Origin: Leptolyngbyaceae cyanobacterium
GTDB taxonomy: Bacteria > Cyanobacteriota > Cyanobacteriia > Cyanobacteriales > Aerosakkonemataceae
Direction of reading: 5' to 3'
Length of the DNA stretch: 64,000 nt
NCBI GenBank assembly: GCA_036703985.1
Contig: DATNQN010000011.1
Coordinates: 32,571-96,570, forward strand
The notes below the pieces were generated by a model. The model made no database searches. It was not told the origin of the DNA and was given only the letters and a program-made list of their open reading frames with translations. How positions within the stretch are numbered: the first letter of the stretch is position 1; every line of letters starts with the position of its first letter. A program made the position numbers and the translations under genes. Below, one piece after another: positions 52,049 through 61,200 of the stretch.

Positions 52049-52918
52049 ATGACATTGAAAAGACGAAAAGTATTATGGGGCTTATTAGCTAGTGTTACTG
52101 GTGCTAGTATCATCACTCGTGTTTCTTCTGCGTCTTCATCTGCATCACCTATCATTGAAGTAAGTACTCCTGAAGATTTCTTTCGTGCCATTGGTTCAAA
52201 TCGCACTATCAGATTAACTGCACCTCAATACAACTTATCCAGCCTCAATCCCCAACTAGAATGGACTCATGCAGCGATGAGTCAAGTGTTTGATGGCTAC
52301 GAATTAATCGTTAAAAATGTTGAGAACCTTACCATTACCAGCGCTACCAACCAACGTTCTCTCGTCTCCAGTGAATTTCGCTATGCCGCAGTACTCAAGT
52401 TTGATAACTGCCGCAACATTACTATTAATAATGTGGAATCGGGTCATTGGCCAAAGAAAGGGTATTGTCGCGGTAGCGTGATTTATACTAGTAATTGCCA
52501 AAATGTGCAAATCGATAAATCGGTTTTATTTGGTTCTGGTACTTATGGTATCGAAGCATATAACAGCGATCGCATTGTCATTAACGATTCCGTGATTAAA
52601 GAATGCACCTATGGCATCGTCAGTTTAAATGGCATGAAAAACTTCACCGCCAATCGCTGTCAGTTCCACAGCAACGTGGATGTATTTACTTTAACTTATA
52701 TCCAAGGCTCTCCTGGCCCGATCGCATTCAAAGATTGCGTTTTCGATCGCAACATTTGCAAAGGATACGAACCTAGTTTATTCGAGGTGGAAAACAGCCA
52801 ACCCATCGTGTTAGAAAATTGTTTACTTAGAAATAACGTGGCTGATAAGTTTTCTAAGTTTGCCGATACCGTGCAGTTGGTAAATACGAAAATGGAAAAC
52901 AATCAATTGAAAGAGTGA
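52049..52918 (+). CDS. Exported parallel beta-helix protein
   Basis: A 289-residue protein with a Tat-like N-terminus (LKRRKVLWGLLASVTGAS) and predicted cleavage near SSASSSASP. The mature part is a right-handed beta-helix of pectate-lyase-like type: repeats such as LTITSATNQRSLV, CRNITINNVESG, CQNVQIDKSVLFGSGTYGIE, RIVINDSVIKECTYGIVS and QPIVLENCLLRNNVADK. It has no clear catalytic signature. It could be a polysaccharide-binding or -cleaving enzyme of the cell envelope. Confidence 0.78.
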   Translation: MTLKRRKVLWGLLASVTGASIITRVSSASSSASPIIEVSTPEDFFRAIGSNRTIRLTAPQYNLSSLNPQLEWTHAAMSQVFDGYELIVKNVENLTITSATNQRSLVSSEFRYAAVLKFDNCRNITINNVESGHWPKKGYCRGSVIYTSNCQNVQIDKSVLFGSGTYGIEAYNSDRIVINDSVIKECTYGIVSLNGMKNFTANRCQFHSNVDVFTLTYIQGSPGPIAFKDCVFDRNICKGYEPSLFEVENSQPIVLENCLLRNNVADKFSKFADTVQLVNTKMENNQLKE

Positions 52919-53013
52919 GAAGTTAGAGAAAAAGGGGAAAGAGAGGAAAGGAAAAAGGGAAATTTGTGAATTCAAAATTCTGACTCCTGAATTCTGAATT
53001 CTGAATTCTGAAT
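52919..53013. repeat. Purine-rich and GAATTCTGA repeat block
   Basis: AAAAGGGGAAAGAGAGGAAA is followed by GAATTCAAAATTCTGACTCC and TGAATTCTGAATTCTGAATT iterations. The same two motifs make up the end of the WD40 gene at 25500-25575. Confidence 0.65.
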
Positions 53014-53286
53014 TCATCCTTTATCCTTCATCCTTTTACTTTTAGGAGGTGTTCGATGTGCGCCAAAGTATTTTTCGCTGCGGTAGCGCAACCATACCCG
53101 TAACTGTTGGGGAATCTGGTCTTTTTGTTCTTTGGTGAGGGTGTTGTAAAGAGCTAATGCTTTTTCTCGTTCTCCGCGACAGGCAGCATTATTATGTGCG
53201 TCCCAGTAGCTACGAGCAACCCGAATCCGCCGACAGACTTCTTTAATTAGTGCTTCTCCCGCGAGGGGTTTTTCCTGTTTTGCCAT
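53014..53286 (-). CDS. Small conserved cyanobacterial protein, uncharacterised
   Basis: A 90-residue basic protein: MAKQEKPLAGEALIKEVCRR, VARSYWDAHNNAACRG, EKALALYNTLTKEQKDQIPQ and LRVWLRYRSEKYFGAH. It looks like a conserved small cyanobacterial protein, but I cannot name a family. The ATG at 53286 begins the conserved part; the frame upstream (to 53340) runs into the next gene's promoter. The last residues (KRMKDKG) and stop are encoded by a GGATGAAGGATAAAGGATG-type repeat. Confidence 0.6.
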   Translation of the reverse strand: MAKQEKPLAGEALIKEVCRRIRVARSYWDAHNNAACRGEREKALALYNTLTKEQKDQIPQQLRVWLRYRSEKYFGAHRTPPKSKRMKDKG

Positions 53287-53396
53287 AGTTCGATCGCAAC
53301 TCCTTATCCTCCTCAATCCTAACTTGCGATAGAAAGCCATTTGCCCTTTCTGAAGTCTAGAGTGTGAATATAACGATCGCGCAAATCGGAGCAGCT

Positions 53397-54182
53397 ATGT
53401 TGTATCGCACCATCGATGAAAATCGGATTTGTATTACTCAGCCTAACCATGCTTGGGTTTCTGGGCAAATGGCGCAGGTTTGGGGTAATCAGATGTTTGG
53501 CGAAGTTGCTCCTTATGAAGCGGTTTGTTTGGGTGCCGAACAGCATGACATCGGTTGGTTACCTTGGGAATCTGCTCCAACACTTAATCCCGATACGGGA
53601 TATCCTCACAGTTTTTCAGAAGTTGCACCGGAAGTCCATACAAAACTATGGGCTGGGGCAAAACAACTGGCAATGCCGATGGGACGATATGCAGCATTGT
53701 TGGTTTCGCTACATGGAACGGGATTGTACGAACGCTTCACCCACTGGAAAAAGTCGCCGGAATCGAAGCGAATCGTGGAAGCATTTTTGCAACAAGAAAA
53801 GCAATTTCAACAGGATCTGATCGGTAGATTAAAGCAAGATCCGACTTATCAACCGTATGTTACCCCGGAAGTAATTGTTCGCAATCAAAAACTAGTTGCG
53901 ACTTGGGATGCGTTGTCTCTGCTCATTTGTATGGGCGTAACCGCACAAAAGCAGGTTGAAAAAGTGCCATCAGCAACGGGGGAAACGACTTTAACACTGA
54001 TGCCAGTTGATAATAACCCAACTCAGTTATCGGTAGAGCCTTGGTGTTTCCAATCGGATGAAGTGACGGTGGTATTTGAGGGACGGATTATTAAAGAAAA
54101 AGTAAATGATGAGGAGATGATGCGAGATAGACTTGCAAACGCTCCTTGGGTGACATTTGCAGTAAACCTTCGCCCAAGATAA
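53397..54182 (+). CDS. DUF3891 family protein
   Basis: A 261-residue protein with a conserved start MLYRTIDENRICITQPNHAW, then CLGAEQHDIGWLPWESAPTL with a His-Asp pair, and VSLHGTGLYERFTHW. These fit DUF3891, which has an HD-domain-like look, although the exact activity is unknown. The ATG at 53397 follows GGAG at a good distance; a GTG 33 bases upstream is less likely. It is divergent from the small conserved gene. Confidence 0.82.
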   Translation: MLYRTIDENRICITQPNHAWVSGQMAQVWGNQMFGEVAPYEAVCLGAEQHDIGWLPWESAPTLNPDTGYPHSFSEVAPEVHTKLWAGAKQLAMPMGRYAALLVSLHGTGLYERFTHWKKSPESKRIVEAFLQQEKQFQQDLIGRLKQDPTYQPYVTPEVIVRNQKLVATWDALSLLICMGVTAQKQVEKVPSATGETTLTLMPVDNNPTQLSVEPWCFQSDEVTVVFEGRIIKEKVNDEEMMRDRLANAPWVTFAVNLRPR

Positions 54183-54237
54183 AGAATATGCGATCGCTAA
54201 CCGATCTTGTAGGTCACGATCGATTGAATTTCACTCA

Positions 54238-54810
54238 TTAGTGTATACCCACTTCCACAATTTGCTCATCCCCCTCATAAATCACATCTGTTCGCATCGC
54301 GTATTTTATCCCCTGGCGCACAACACATCCTTCATGACGAATCTTGTGCTGGAAAATCGCAGCCATCCCACTCTTAGGTCTGATTGTCTGCTCTATTTGC
54401 TCGCAGAATCGTGTCTCTCCTCCGTCAAAGTTATGATTGAAGTAAACCAGAACAGTATGCAAAGAAATTCTATTCTCGCTTGGACGATACCAGTGATCCA
54501 TATGTGGCTCGAATCGCTGGCCTTCGCGGTAGCGATACATTCTGAGACGATCGTTGAGGCCAACTAATCTAAGTTGGTTAATTTGCGCTGGTAGATGAGG
54601 ACGCAGACGGCGAAACAATTCCTCCGCAATTTTTGGATCGTCTCTAATTACCCGGTCTTGATCTCGATAAAGAGGGTTATTGGTAGCCAGAGTTGGAGAT
54701 GATTCCTCAATCAGTTCAATGAAGTTGCGGCATTCAGCCTCTGTGTAAATATTCTCTACAGCCCAAAGTAGAGGTTCGCTCTCAAAGCGGAAGGGAATTT
54801 TGATTGGCAT
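54238..54810 (-). CDS. 2OG-Fe(II) oxygenase, prolyl-4-hydroxylase-like
   Basis: A 190-residue jelly-roll dioxygenase. Iron-binding HMD is in RFEPHMDHWYRP, a conserved strand is HTVLVYFNHNFDGGETRF, and the distal His with a 2OG-binding Arg region is FQHKIRHEGCVV...AMRTDV. This fits prolyl-hydroxylase-like 2OG oxygenases, which hydroxylate proteins or small molecules. It runs in the same direction as the GNAT gene 21 bases upstream, so the two are probably co-transcribed. Confidence 0.85.
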   Translation of the reverse strand: MPIKIPFRFESEPLLWAVENIYTEAECRNFIELIEESSPTLATNNPLYRDQDRVIRDDPKIAEELFRRLRPHLPAQINQLRLVGLNDRLRMYRYREGQRFEPHMDHWYRPSENRISLHTVLVYFNHNFDGGETRFCEQIEQTIRPKSGMAAIFQHKIRHEGCVVRQGIKYAMRTDVIYEGDEQIVEVGIH

Positions 54811-54831
54811 ATTAGGCTTTTAGTTGTTCGG

Positions 54832-55293
54832 TTATGACAAATTTCGCTCAACTAAATATCTTTTAAACTTTACTCCCTGACGATCGACAATTTCCGTATC
54901 GTAGAGGTGAAAGCCAAATTTCTTAAACAAGCCTAAGCTAAATTCACTGGCTTCTGCATATAAACGCTGAATATTGTGGTTTTTGGCATAATCTAAAACG
55001 TGCTGCATCAGAGTAGAACCGATTCCTTGATGAATGCGATCGCATCTTACATAAGCCGAATTCACGTGACCATCTTCGGCAATCGCTGCAAAACCTACAA
55101 TTCCCGTTTCATCAGTGGCGACAAATGTAGTTGGATTCAAGATAAACTCGTGAAAACTCGCATTCGATGCAAACGATGCCCACATTTCGGTTTGAGCTTG
55201 AGAGTAGCGTTGAGGTGCGATCGCTAATACGGTTTTTTCATAAAGTGCTGCCAGTTCTGGAATATCAGATTCTTCCGCGATCCGAATGTTCAT
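54832..55293 (-). CDS. GNAT-family N-acetyltransferase
   Basis: A 153-residue acetyltransferase. N-terminal MNIRIAEESDIPELAALYEK, a substrate strand FVATDETGIVGFAAIAEDGH, the acetyl-CoA loop RIHQGIGSTLMQHVLDYAKN and a C-terminal FKKFGFHLYDTEIVDRQGV. The substrate is unknown. The N-terminus is at the normal place. Confidence 0.87.
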   Translation of the reverse strand: MNIRIAEESDIPELAALYEKTVLAIAPQRYSQAQTEMWASFASNASFHEFILNPTTFVATDETGIVGFAAIAEDGHVNSAYVRCDRIHQGIGSTLMQHVLDYAKNHNIQRLYAEASEFSLGLFKKFGFHLYDTEIVDRQGVKFKRYLVERNLS

Positions 55294-56064
55294 GTTGCCC
55301 TTTCCTTTGTATTTGTATTTGATTTTTTAGCCCTCTACAAGATTTTTATTTTAATAGCTGCTGATTGGTTGTGGGAGCGCCAGAAACCCGGTTTTTCTAA
55401 AAAACCGGGTTTCTTTAACCCCTCAAAACTACTTTGGCGGACTACTAGAATAGAAAGGTTGATATTATTTCAGCTAATTTGTATATAATAAAAATTCTGC
55501 TGGCAAAACATGATACAGCGAACTTTTCCAAAAATTAAAGGTTTGTGACCTAAAACGGTTGGATAGAAGTGGCATACAATGTCTTTATTGGCTAGGCATC
55601 CAAGTTGATTATGACCCTTTGATGAGATTTCCCTATACTTGGTAATTTTCTCATTTCCAGGTTAATCTGGAATTGCCGAAGCTTAGGAGTGTTTTAAAAT
55701 TGCCTGTAAAATGAGAAATCGGGTTTCTGACATGGCAAAATTAGGCTTTTCATTTAGCCATCTCAAGCAACCCAGGTTTTGAATAATTCATCAACACGTT
55801 TTTCAACTATGATTTTAGAGAGATTTGGCTCTAGTTTGAAATAAAATATTCCAATAAATTTACCAAGTTAAGTAGGTAGGTGTGAAAAAACGGAGGTAGA
55901 TTTGTAGGGGCGGGTTTAGTTATAGTGCTTGATATACAAAGGTTTTACTCGCTTATCTTACCCGTCCTGCCCATCTGCGTTTATTTCTGCCATCCTACTT
56001 AAATGGTAAAAACATCAAAACATTAAATTCCCATAACTTTTGAGATACTATCAGGGGTGAACAC
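55294..56064. other. Long gene-free region with a palindromic repeat
   Basis: 771 bases with stop codons in all frames and no supported gene. It holds a GAAACCCGG palindrome (listed separately), a half copy AGAAATCGGGTTTCT near 55712-55726, and a TTGTAGGGGCGGGTTTAG motif near 55902-55919 also seen near 33099. The part nearest 56064 must hold the promoter of the TPR gene. Confidence 0.55.
55382..55414. repeat. 33-bp GAAACCCGG palindrome, copy 6
   Basis: AGAAACCCGGTTTTTCTAAA and the arm AACCGGGTTTCT; close to copy 1. About 90 bases upstream of the GNAT start, on the promoter side of that gene. Confidence 0.78.
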
Positions 56065-57843
56065 ATGAATAAAAAACAAAAAAGAAAAGCAGGTAAAAGC
56101 CCAGAGAAAAGTTTTTCTAACCCTTTTTTAACAACCCATAATTTACCGCCGAATGCTTTATCTTATGCGCTTTCTCTGCATCGGGGAGGGCAGTTAGCGC
56201 AGGCAGAATTGATGTACGAACAAATTTTGCAGGTAGAATCTAAAAATCCAAAAGCTTTAAATGGTTTGGGTTTACTAAAATCACAAAAAGGTGACTACAA
56301 AGGGGCAATTGCGTTACTTTCAGCAGCAGCAAAGGCGGAACCAAATAATGTTGGTTATCTGAATAATTTGGGAAATACATATCGTTCTATTAATCAGTTT
56401 GATGAAGCAATTAAATGTTATCAAAATGCTTTGAAAGTAGATGATAAATATGCAGATACTTATTTTAATTTGGGAGTTGCTTTTACGGAAAAAGAAATGG
56501 TGGAAAATGCGATCGCATCTTTTAAGAAAGCCGTGAATGCAAATCCCCAGCATCCCCGCGCCCACGTAGCACTCGGTCATTTATTACGAGGAATTGGTTT
56601 GTTAGATGAGGCAATCAGTTCTTATCAACTTGGATTATCGGTAGTACCAAATTTTTGGGAAGCCATCACATCATTAGGAATGACGCTGTATCAAAAAGGG
56701 GATTTGAAAGGAGCGCAATCAGTATATGAAAGAGCTTTACAAATTAATCCTTATTCTACGGAATGTCTTTCTAATATCGGGGCAGTTTTTTACGAACAAG
56801 GTAGAATAGATGTCGCACTTGCTTGTTATCAAGAAGTAGTTAAGTTAGATTCTAACTCACCAGATGCTTATATTAATCTGGGCTTTATTTTGAGTCAAAA
56901 AGGGCAGGATGATGAGGCGATCGGGTGCTATAATATGGCGTTGAAAAAACAGCCGACTTCCCTCAAAGCAATGGCGGGATTGGGCGATGTATTCGCTAAG
57001 CAATCAAAGTGGCAAGAAGCAATAAAAGTTTATCAAAATATTCTTAAAATTGACTCTAATTCCGCAAAATCTCGCGTTAATTTGGGCATCGGGCTGCGGG
57101 AATGTGGCGATTTAGAAGAAGCAATTGCTCAATTCGAGCAAGCTTGTGAAATCAATTCGAGAAGTGTAAAAGCTTATGCCCATCTTGGTTTAGCATTGCA
57201 AGATAAAGAACGAATTGATGATGCTTCTATAATTTTTGATTATGGGAGACTGGTAGCTAGATATCAATTAGATAAACCCGCAGGATGGGAAAATTTAAGT
57301 GATTACAATGCAGCCCTAAAAGATTATATCTACAATCATCCAACTCTCTTAAAAGATCGGGTTGGTAAACCTTTAAATAAAGGTCAACAAACTTACGAGA
57401 TATTTACTGATAATTCACTAGTAATTACTACTTTACAGGAAATAATCAATGTTCGTTTGCGTGAATATTTAAAAAATTGTGCTGCTAATTCCCAAACAGG
57501 CTTTTTTGCCAAAATTCCATCTGATTGGACGTTAAGCGGTTGGGCGGTAGTGCTTGAACCGGAAGGATTTCAAAACTCCCACATTCACCCGGAAAGTTTT
57601 GTTAGCGGTGTTTATTACGTTCAAATTCCGGATAGCGTAAAGCAAAATAGTGATGGAGAAGGATGTTTGAATTTTGGTAATTTGTTTCCTAAATTAACCG
57701 AAAAAGAGAAAATAGAAAAGTATACAGTTAAACCAGAAGAAGGTTTGCTGGTGATGTTTCCTTCTTATTTTTGGCATTCAACAATTCCGTTTCAGGGAAA
57801 TAGCGATCGCGTTTGCATTTCCTTTAACGTAATTCCTACCTAG
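56065..57843 (+). CDS. TPR protein with C-terminal 2OG-Fe(II) oxygenase domain
   Basis: A 592-residue protein. Residues about 30-400 hold ten or more TPR units (for example NNLGNTYRSINQFDEAIKCY, YFNLGVAFTEKEMVENAIAS and SNIGAVFYEQGRIDVALACY). The C-terminal part (about 415-592) is a putative 2OG-Fe(II) oxygenase: WAVVLEPEGFQNSHIHPESF, VSGVYYVQIPDS and PSYFWHSTIPFQGNSDRVCI, with the His residues and Arg in place. The fusion suggests that the TPRs bind a protein to be hydroxylated. ATG preceded by AGGGGTG. Confidence 0.85.
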   Translation: MNKKQKRKAGKSPEKSFSNPFLTTHNLPPNALSYALSLHRGGQLAQAELMYEQILQVESKNPKALNGLGLLKSQKGDYKGAIALLSAAAKAEPNNVGYLNNLGNTYRSINQFDEAIKCYQNALKVDDKYADTYFNLGVAFTEKEMVENAIASFKKAVNANPQHPRAHVALGHLLRGIGLLDEAISSYQLGLSVVPNFWEAITSLGMTLYQKGDLKGAQSVYERALQINPYSTECLSNIGAVFYEQGRIDVALACYQEVVKLDSNSPDAYINLGFILSQKGQDDEAIGCYNMALKKQPTSLKAMAGLGDVFAKQSKWQEAIKVYQNILKIDSNSAKSRVNLGIGLRECGDLEEAIAQFEQACEINSRSVKAYAHLGLALQDKERIDDASIIFDYGRLVARYQLDKPAGWENLSDYNAALKDYIYNHPTLLKDRVGKPLNKGQQTYEIFTDNSLVITTLQEIINVRLREYLKNCAANSQTGFFAKIPSDWTLSGWAVVLEPEGFQNSHIHPESFVSGVYYVQIPDSVKQNSDGEGCLNFGNLFPKLTEKEKIEKYTVKPEEGLLVMFPSYFWHSTIPFQGNSDRVCISFNVIPT

Positions 57844-58291
57844 AAACATTTTTTATTGTAGGTTACCTGGATGAGTAAAACTTTTGTCAGAGGAGACAAA
57901 TAACTAATGGAAAATGAAACATTGTAGAGACGTTTTATGAAATTTCCCTACAATGTTTATAGGCTACGCACCTTTAATTTCTGGGAATGTGTAATATATA
58001 TAGCGCTTTCCAGGTAAATCTGGTACTTAGAAACCCGGTTTCTTGAAGAAACCGGGTTTCTATTCTGTACTTCAGGTAACTGTAATTTCCTGTATTTCTC
58101 GGACTAGCCGATCGCAAATTTCTCAGTATTGCTGAAATTGTCAAGAACGTGAAATTACTTATATAGAAATTAAAAGTCAAGATTTCATAAATTTTTGCAA
58201 ATTTTGGAATGACTTTGCGAAATAATAATATTTAAATTGATCAAAATAATTAATTATTTAAGCCGGGAACTAGTCGAGAAAAGGTTTCGCT
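57844..58291. other. Gene-free region upstream of the giant surface gene
   Basis: 448 AT-rich bases without a supported gene. It contains a GAAACCCGG palindrome (listed separately) and at its end GTCGAGAAAAGG, a possible ribosome-binding site for the next gene. Confidence 0.55.
58029..58061. repeat. 33-bp GAAACCCGG palindrome, copy 7
   Basis: AGAAACCCGGTTTCTTGAAG and the arm AAACCGGGTTTCT; a perfect palindrome apart from the centre. Confidence 0.82.
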
Positions 58292-61200
58292 ATGCCAAAC
58301 AGCATCAGTACTAGCAAAAATACGAATTCGATCGTTTTCATTGATTCGACAGTTCCCGATTATCAAAGCCTTGCGGCATCAGTTGTGCCAGGAATTGAAG
58401 TAATTATTCTCTATCCTCAGATAGATGAAATAGAGCAAATTACTGATAGTCTGTCTTTGCGGAATAATATAAATGCGCTTCACATCGTTTCGCATGGCAG
58501 TCCTGGGAGCTTACAATTTGGTAACGCCCAATTGAACTCTCAAAATCTCCACATATATGAGAATCAATTGCAGCAATGGCGAAATTCCTTCAGTGATAAT
58601 GCTGATATCCTTCTCTACGGTTGCCACGTCGCAGCGGGAGAAAACGGTGTCGCTTTCATACAACAACTCAGTGAATTAACGGGTGCAGATATTGCCGCAT
58701 CCGATGACCTGACGGGAAGTGCGGCACTTGACGGGGACTGGGATTTAGAAGTTAATAGCGGACTAATTGAAGCACCCCTAGCATTTCAAGTAGGGGTGAT
58801 AGCTTATAACGCTGTTTTGGGAACCCTCAGAGTTAACAGCACTGCGGACAACACAACTTCTGGTGATGGTTTAGTCACATTGCGTGAGGCAATCATCGCA
58901 GCTAACAACGATACAACCACCGATTTGGGAGAGACAGGTAGCGGCGCTGATACTATTGTCCTTTCTGCTGGCAATACCTACAACTTGGATGCAGCTTTAA
59001 CTGCTGAAAATGACTTCAATTGGGGAAACACTGGTTTACCAGTTATCACTTCTAACATCACAATTAATGGTAATGGCGCGAAGATTACGGGTGATAATAA
59101 TGATTTTCGTATATTTAGGGTTAATACTGGTGGCAATTTAACACTTAACGATCTCACCCTGACAAACGCAAGAGTTCAGGCTGGTGGGTACGGCGGTGAT
59201 GCAGGCGCACTCCTAAACACTAATGGCAGTGTCACAATTAGCAACAGCACTTTTACTAACAACCAAGCAAGAGACGATGGTGGTGCTATTCTCAATTTTC
59301 AAGGCACCATAACGATTGAGAACAGTACCTTTAGCAACAATATAGCATCCGGTGCGCCCAATCCTAACGGTGGCGCTATTGAGAATGATGGCGGAAATGT
59401 TGCAGGTTCAACTTTTCTGACGTTAATTAACAGTACCGTAAGCGGCAATACTGCCGATGGTGATGGTGGCGGTATTCGCAATCGCAATCAAGCTAATCTT
59501 ACTCTGACGAATAGTACGATCGCTTTTAACACCTCCACTGCTTCCGGTGGCGGCATATTTAACAGTGCTAACGCTACCGTTCAAAACTCGATCGTCATTG
59601 GCAACACAGCTACCAACGGCCTTGATGTTTCTGGAACTTTTACCAGCAATAATGCCAACATAATTGGGGATACCACTGATAGCACTGGCTTTGGTAGCGA
59701 TATTACAGGCTTTGCTGCCGCCAGCGTACTCAATCCCACCCTAGCGAATAACGGCGGATCGACTCAAACACACGCATTGATTGCTGGCAGTGTCGCCATT
59801 GATGCTGCTAACAATGCCGATGCGCCAATCATAGACCAGCGGGGAGGAGAACGAGTCGGCGGAGTCAACAGCGGTACCAAGGCAGATATCGGTGCTTACG
59901 AAGCCACCTCATCTTATGTTGTAACTAATACCAACGACGATAACGGGATCGGTAGTTTGCGTTCTGCGATTAATTTCGCCAATATCAACGTTAATCCCGT
60001 CACTGCCAATCCACAAGATACGATCCGCTTCAATATTGGTTCTGGTGCACAAACGATCGCACCCACGTCTGCCTTACCCACCATCACTCAGTCAATCATT
60101 ATTGACGGCACCACACAACCGGGATTTACCACTACTCCCATTATCGAACTCGATGGTACGAATGCAGGGGTTAGTACCAACGGTTTAACCATTACTGCTG
60201 GCAACAGTACTGTGCGCGGATTGGTAATTAATCGCTTTACTCAAAGTGGTATTCTTTTGCAGACCAATGGCAACAATATTATTGAAGGGAATTACATCGG
60301 CACCGATGTTAATGGTGCGATCGATCTAGGTAACGCAATCGATGGCATACGGATCGATAATATTGCCAACAACACGATCGGCGGAACGACAGCTGCCCAG
60401 CGAAACATCATTTCCGGCAACAACAATAGCGGCATCTACGTTATAGGCAACACCGCCACTGGCAACCAAATTCTCGGCAACTACATCGGCACCAATGCCA
60501 CTGGGACTGCTAGTATAGGCAACTCCTTTTTTGGCGGTGTAATTGTCTCTGCTCCCAACAACATTATCGGAGGAACGGCAACAGGTGCGGGTAATTTGAT
60601 TTCCGGCAACGCTGGTAGAGGCATCACGATTGGTACTTCTATTGCCACGGGAAATCAAATCCTCGGTAATTTAATCGGTACTGATGTCAACGGCACTTCT
60701 ATATTAGGAAACTCCGGTGATGGGGTGAATACGATCGCCAGCAATACCATCATCGGAGGAACAACAGCAGCGGCGCGGAATATAATTTCCGGCAATAATA
60801 ACGGTGTCGTTATTAGTGCTGATAATAATCAGGTAAAAGGAAACTATATCGGCACCGACATTACTGGCAATGTCGATTTAGGCAATACTTTTAGCGGCGT
60901 CAGCATCATCTCAGCCAACAATACGATCGGCGGAACAGTCGCAGGCGCACGCAACATCATTTCTGGCAACAATTCAAGCGGCGTCAACATAAGTACCAAC
61001 AGCGCCACGGGAAATCAAGTACTCGGCAACTACATCGGCACGAAAGCTGATGGCACGAGTGCGCTGGGAAATGGCAGTCATGGAATTGCGATTTTCACCA
61101 ATGCTGCTAATAATGCGATCGGTTCCACAACTGCGGGTAATACCATAGCATTTAGCGGTGCTGACGGAGTATCGATTCAGAGTTCTGCTGGTACTGGTAA

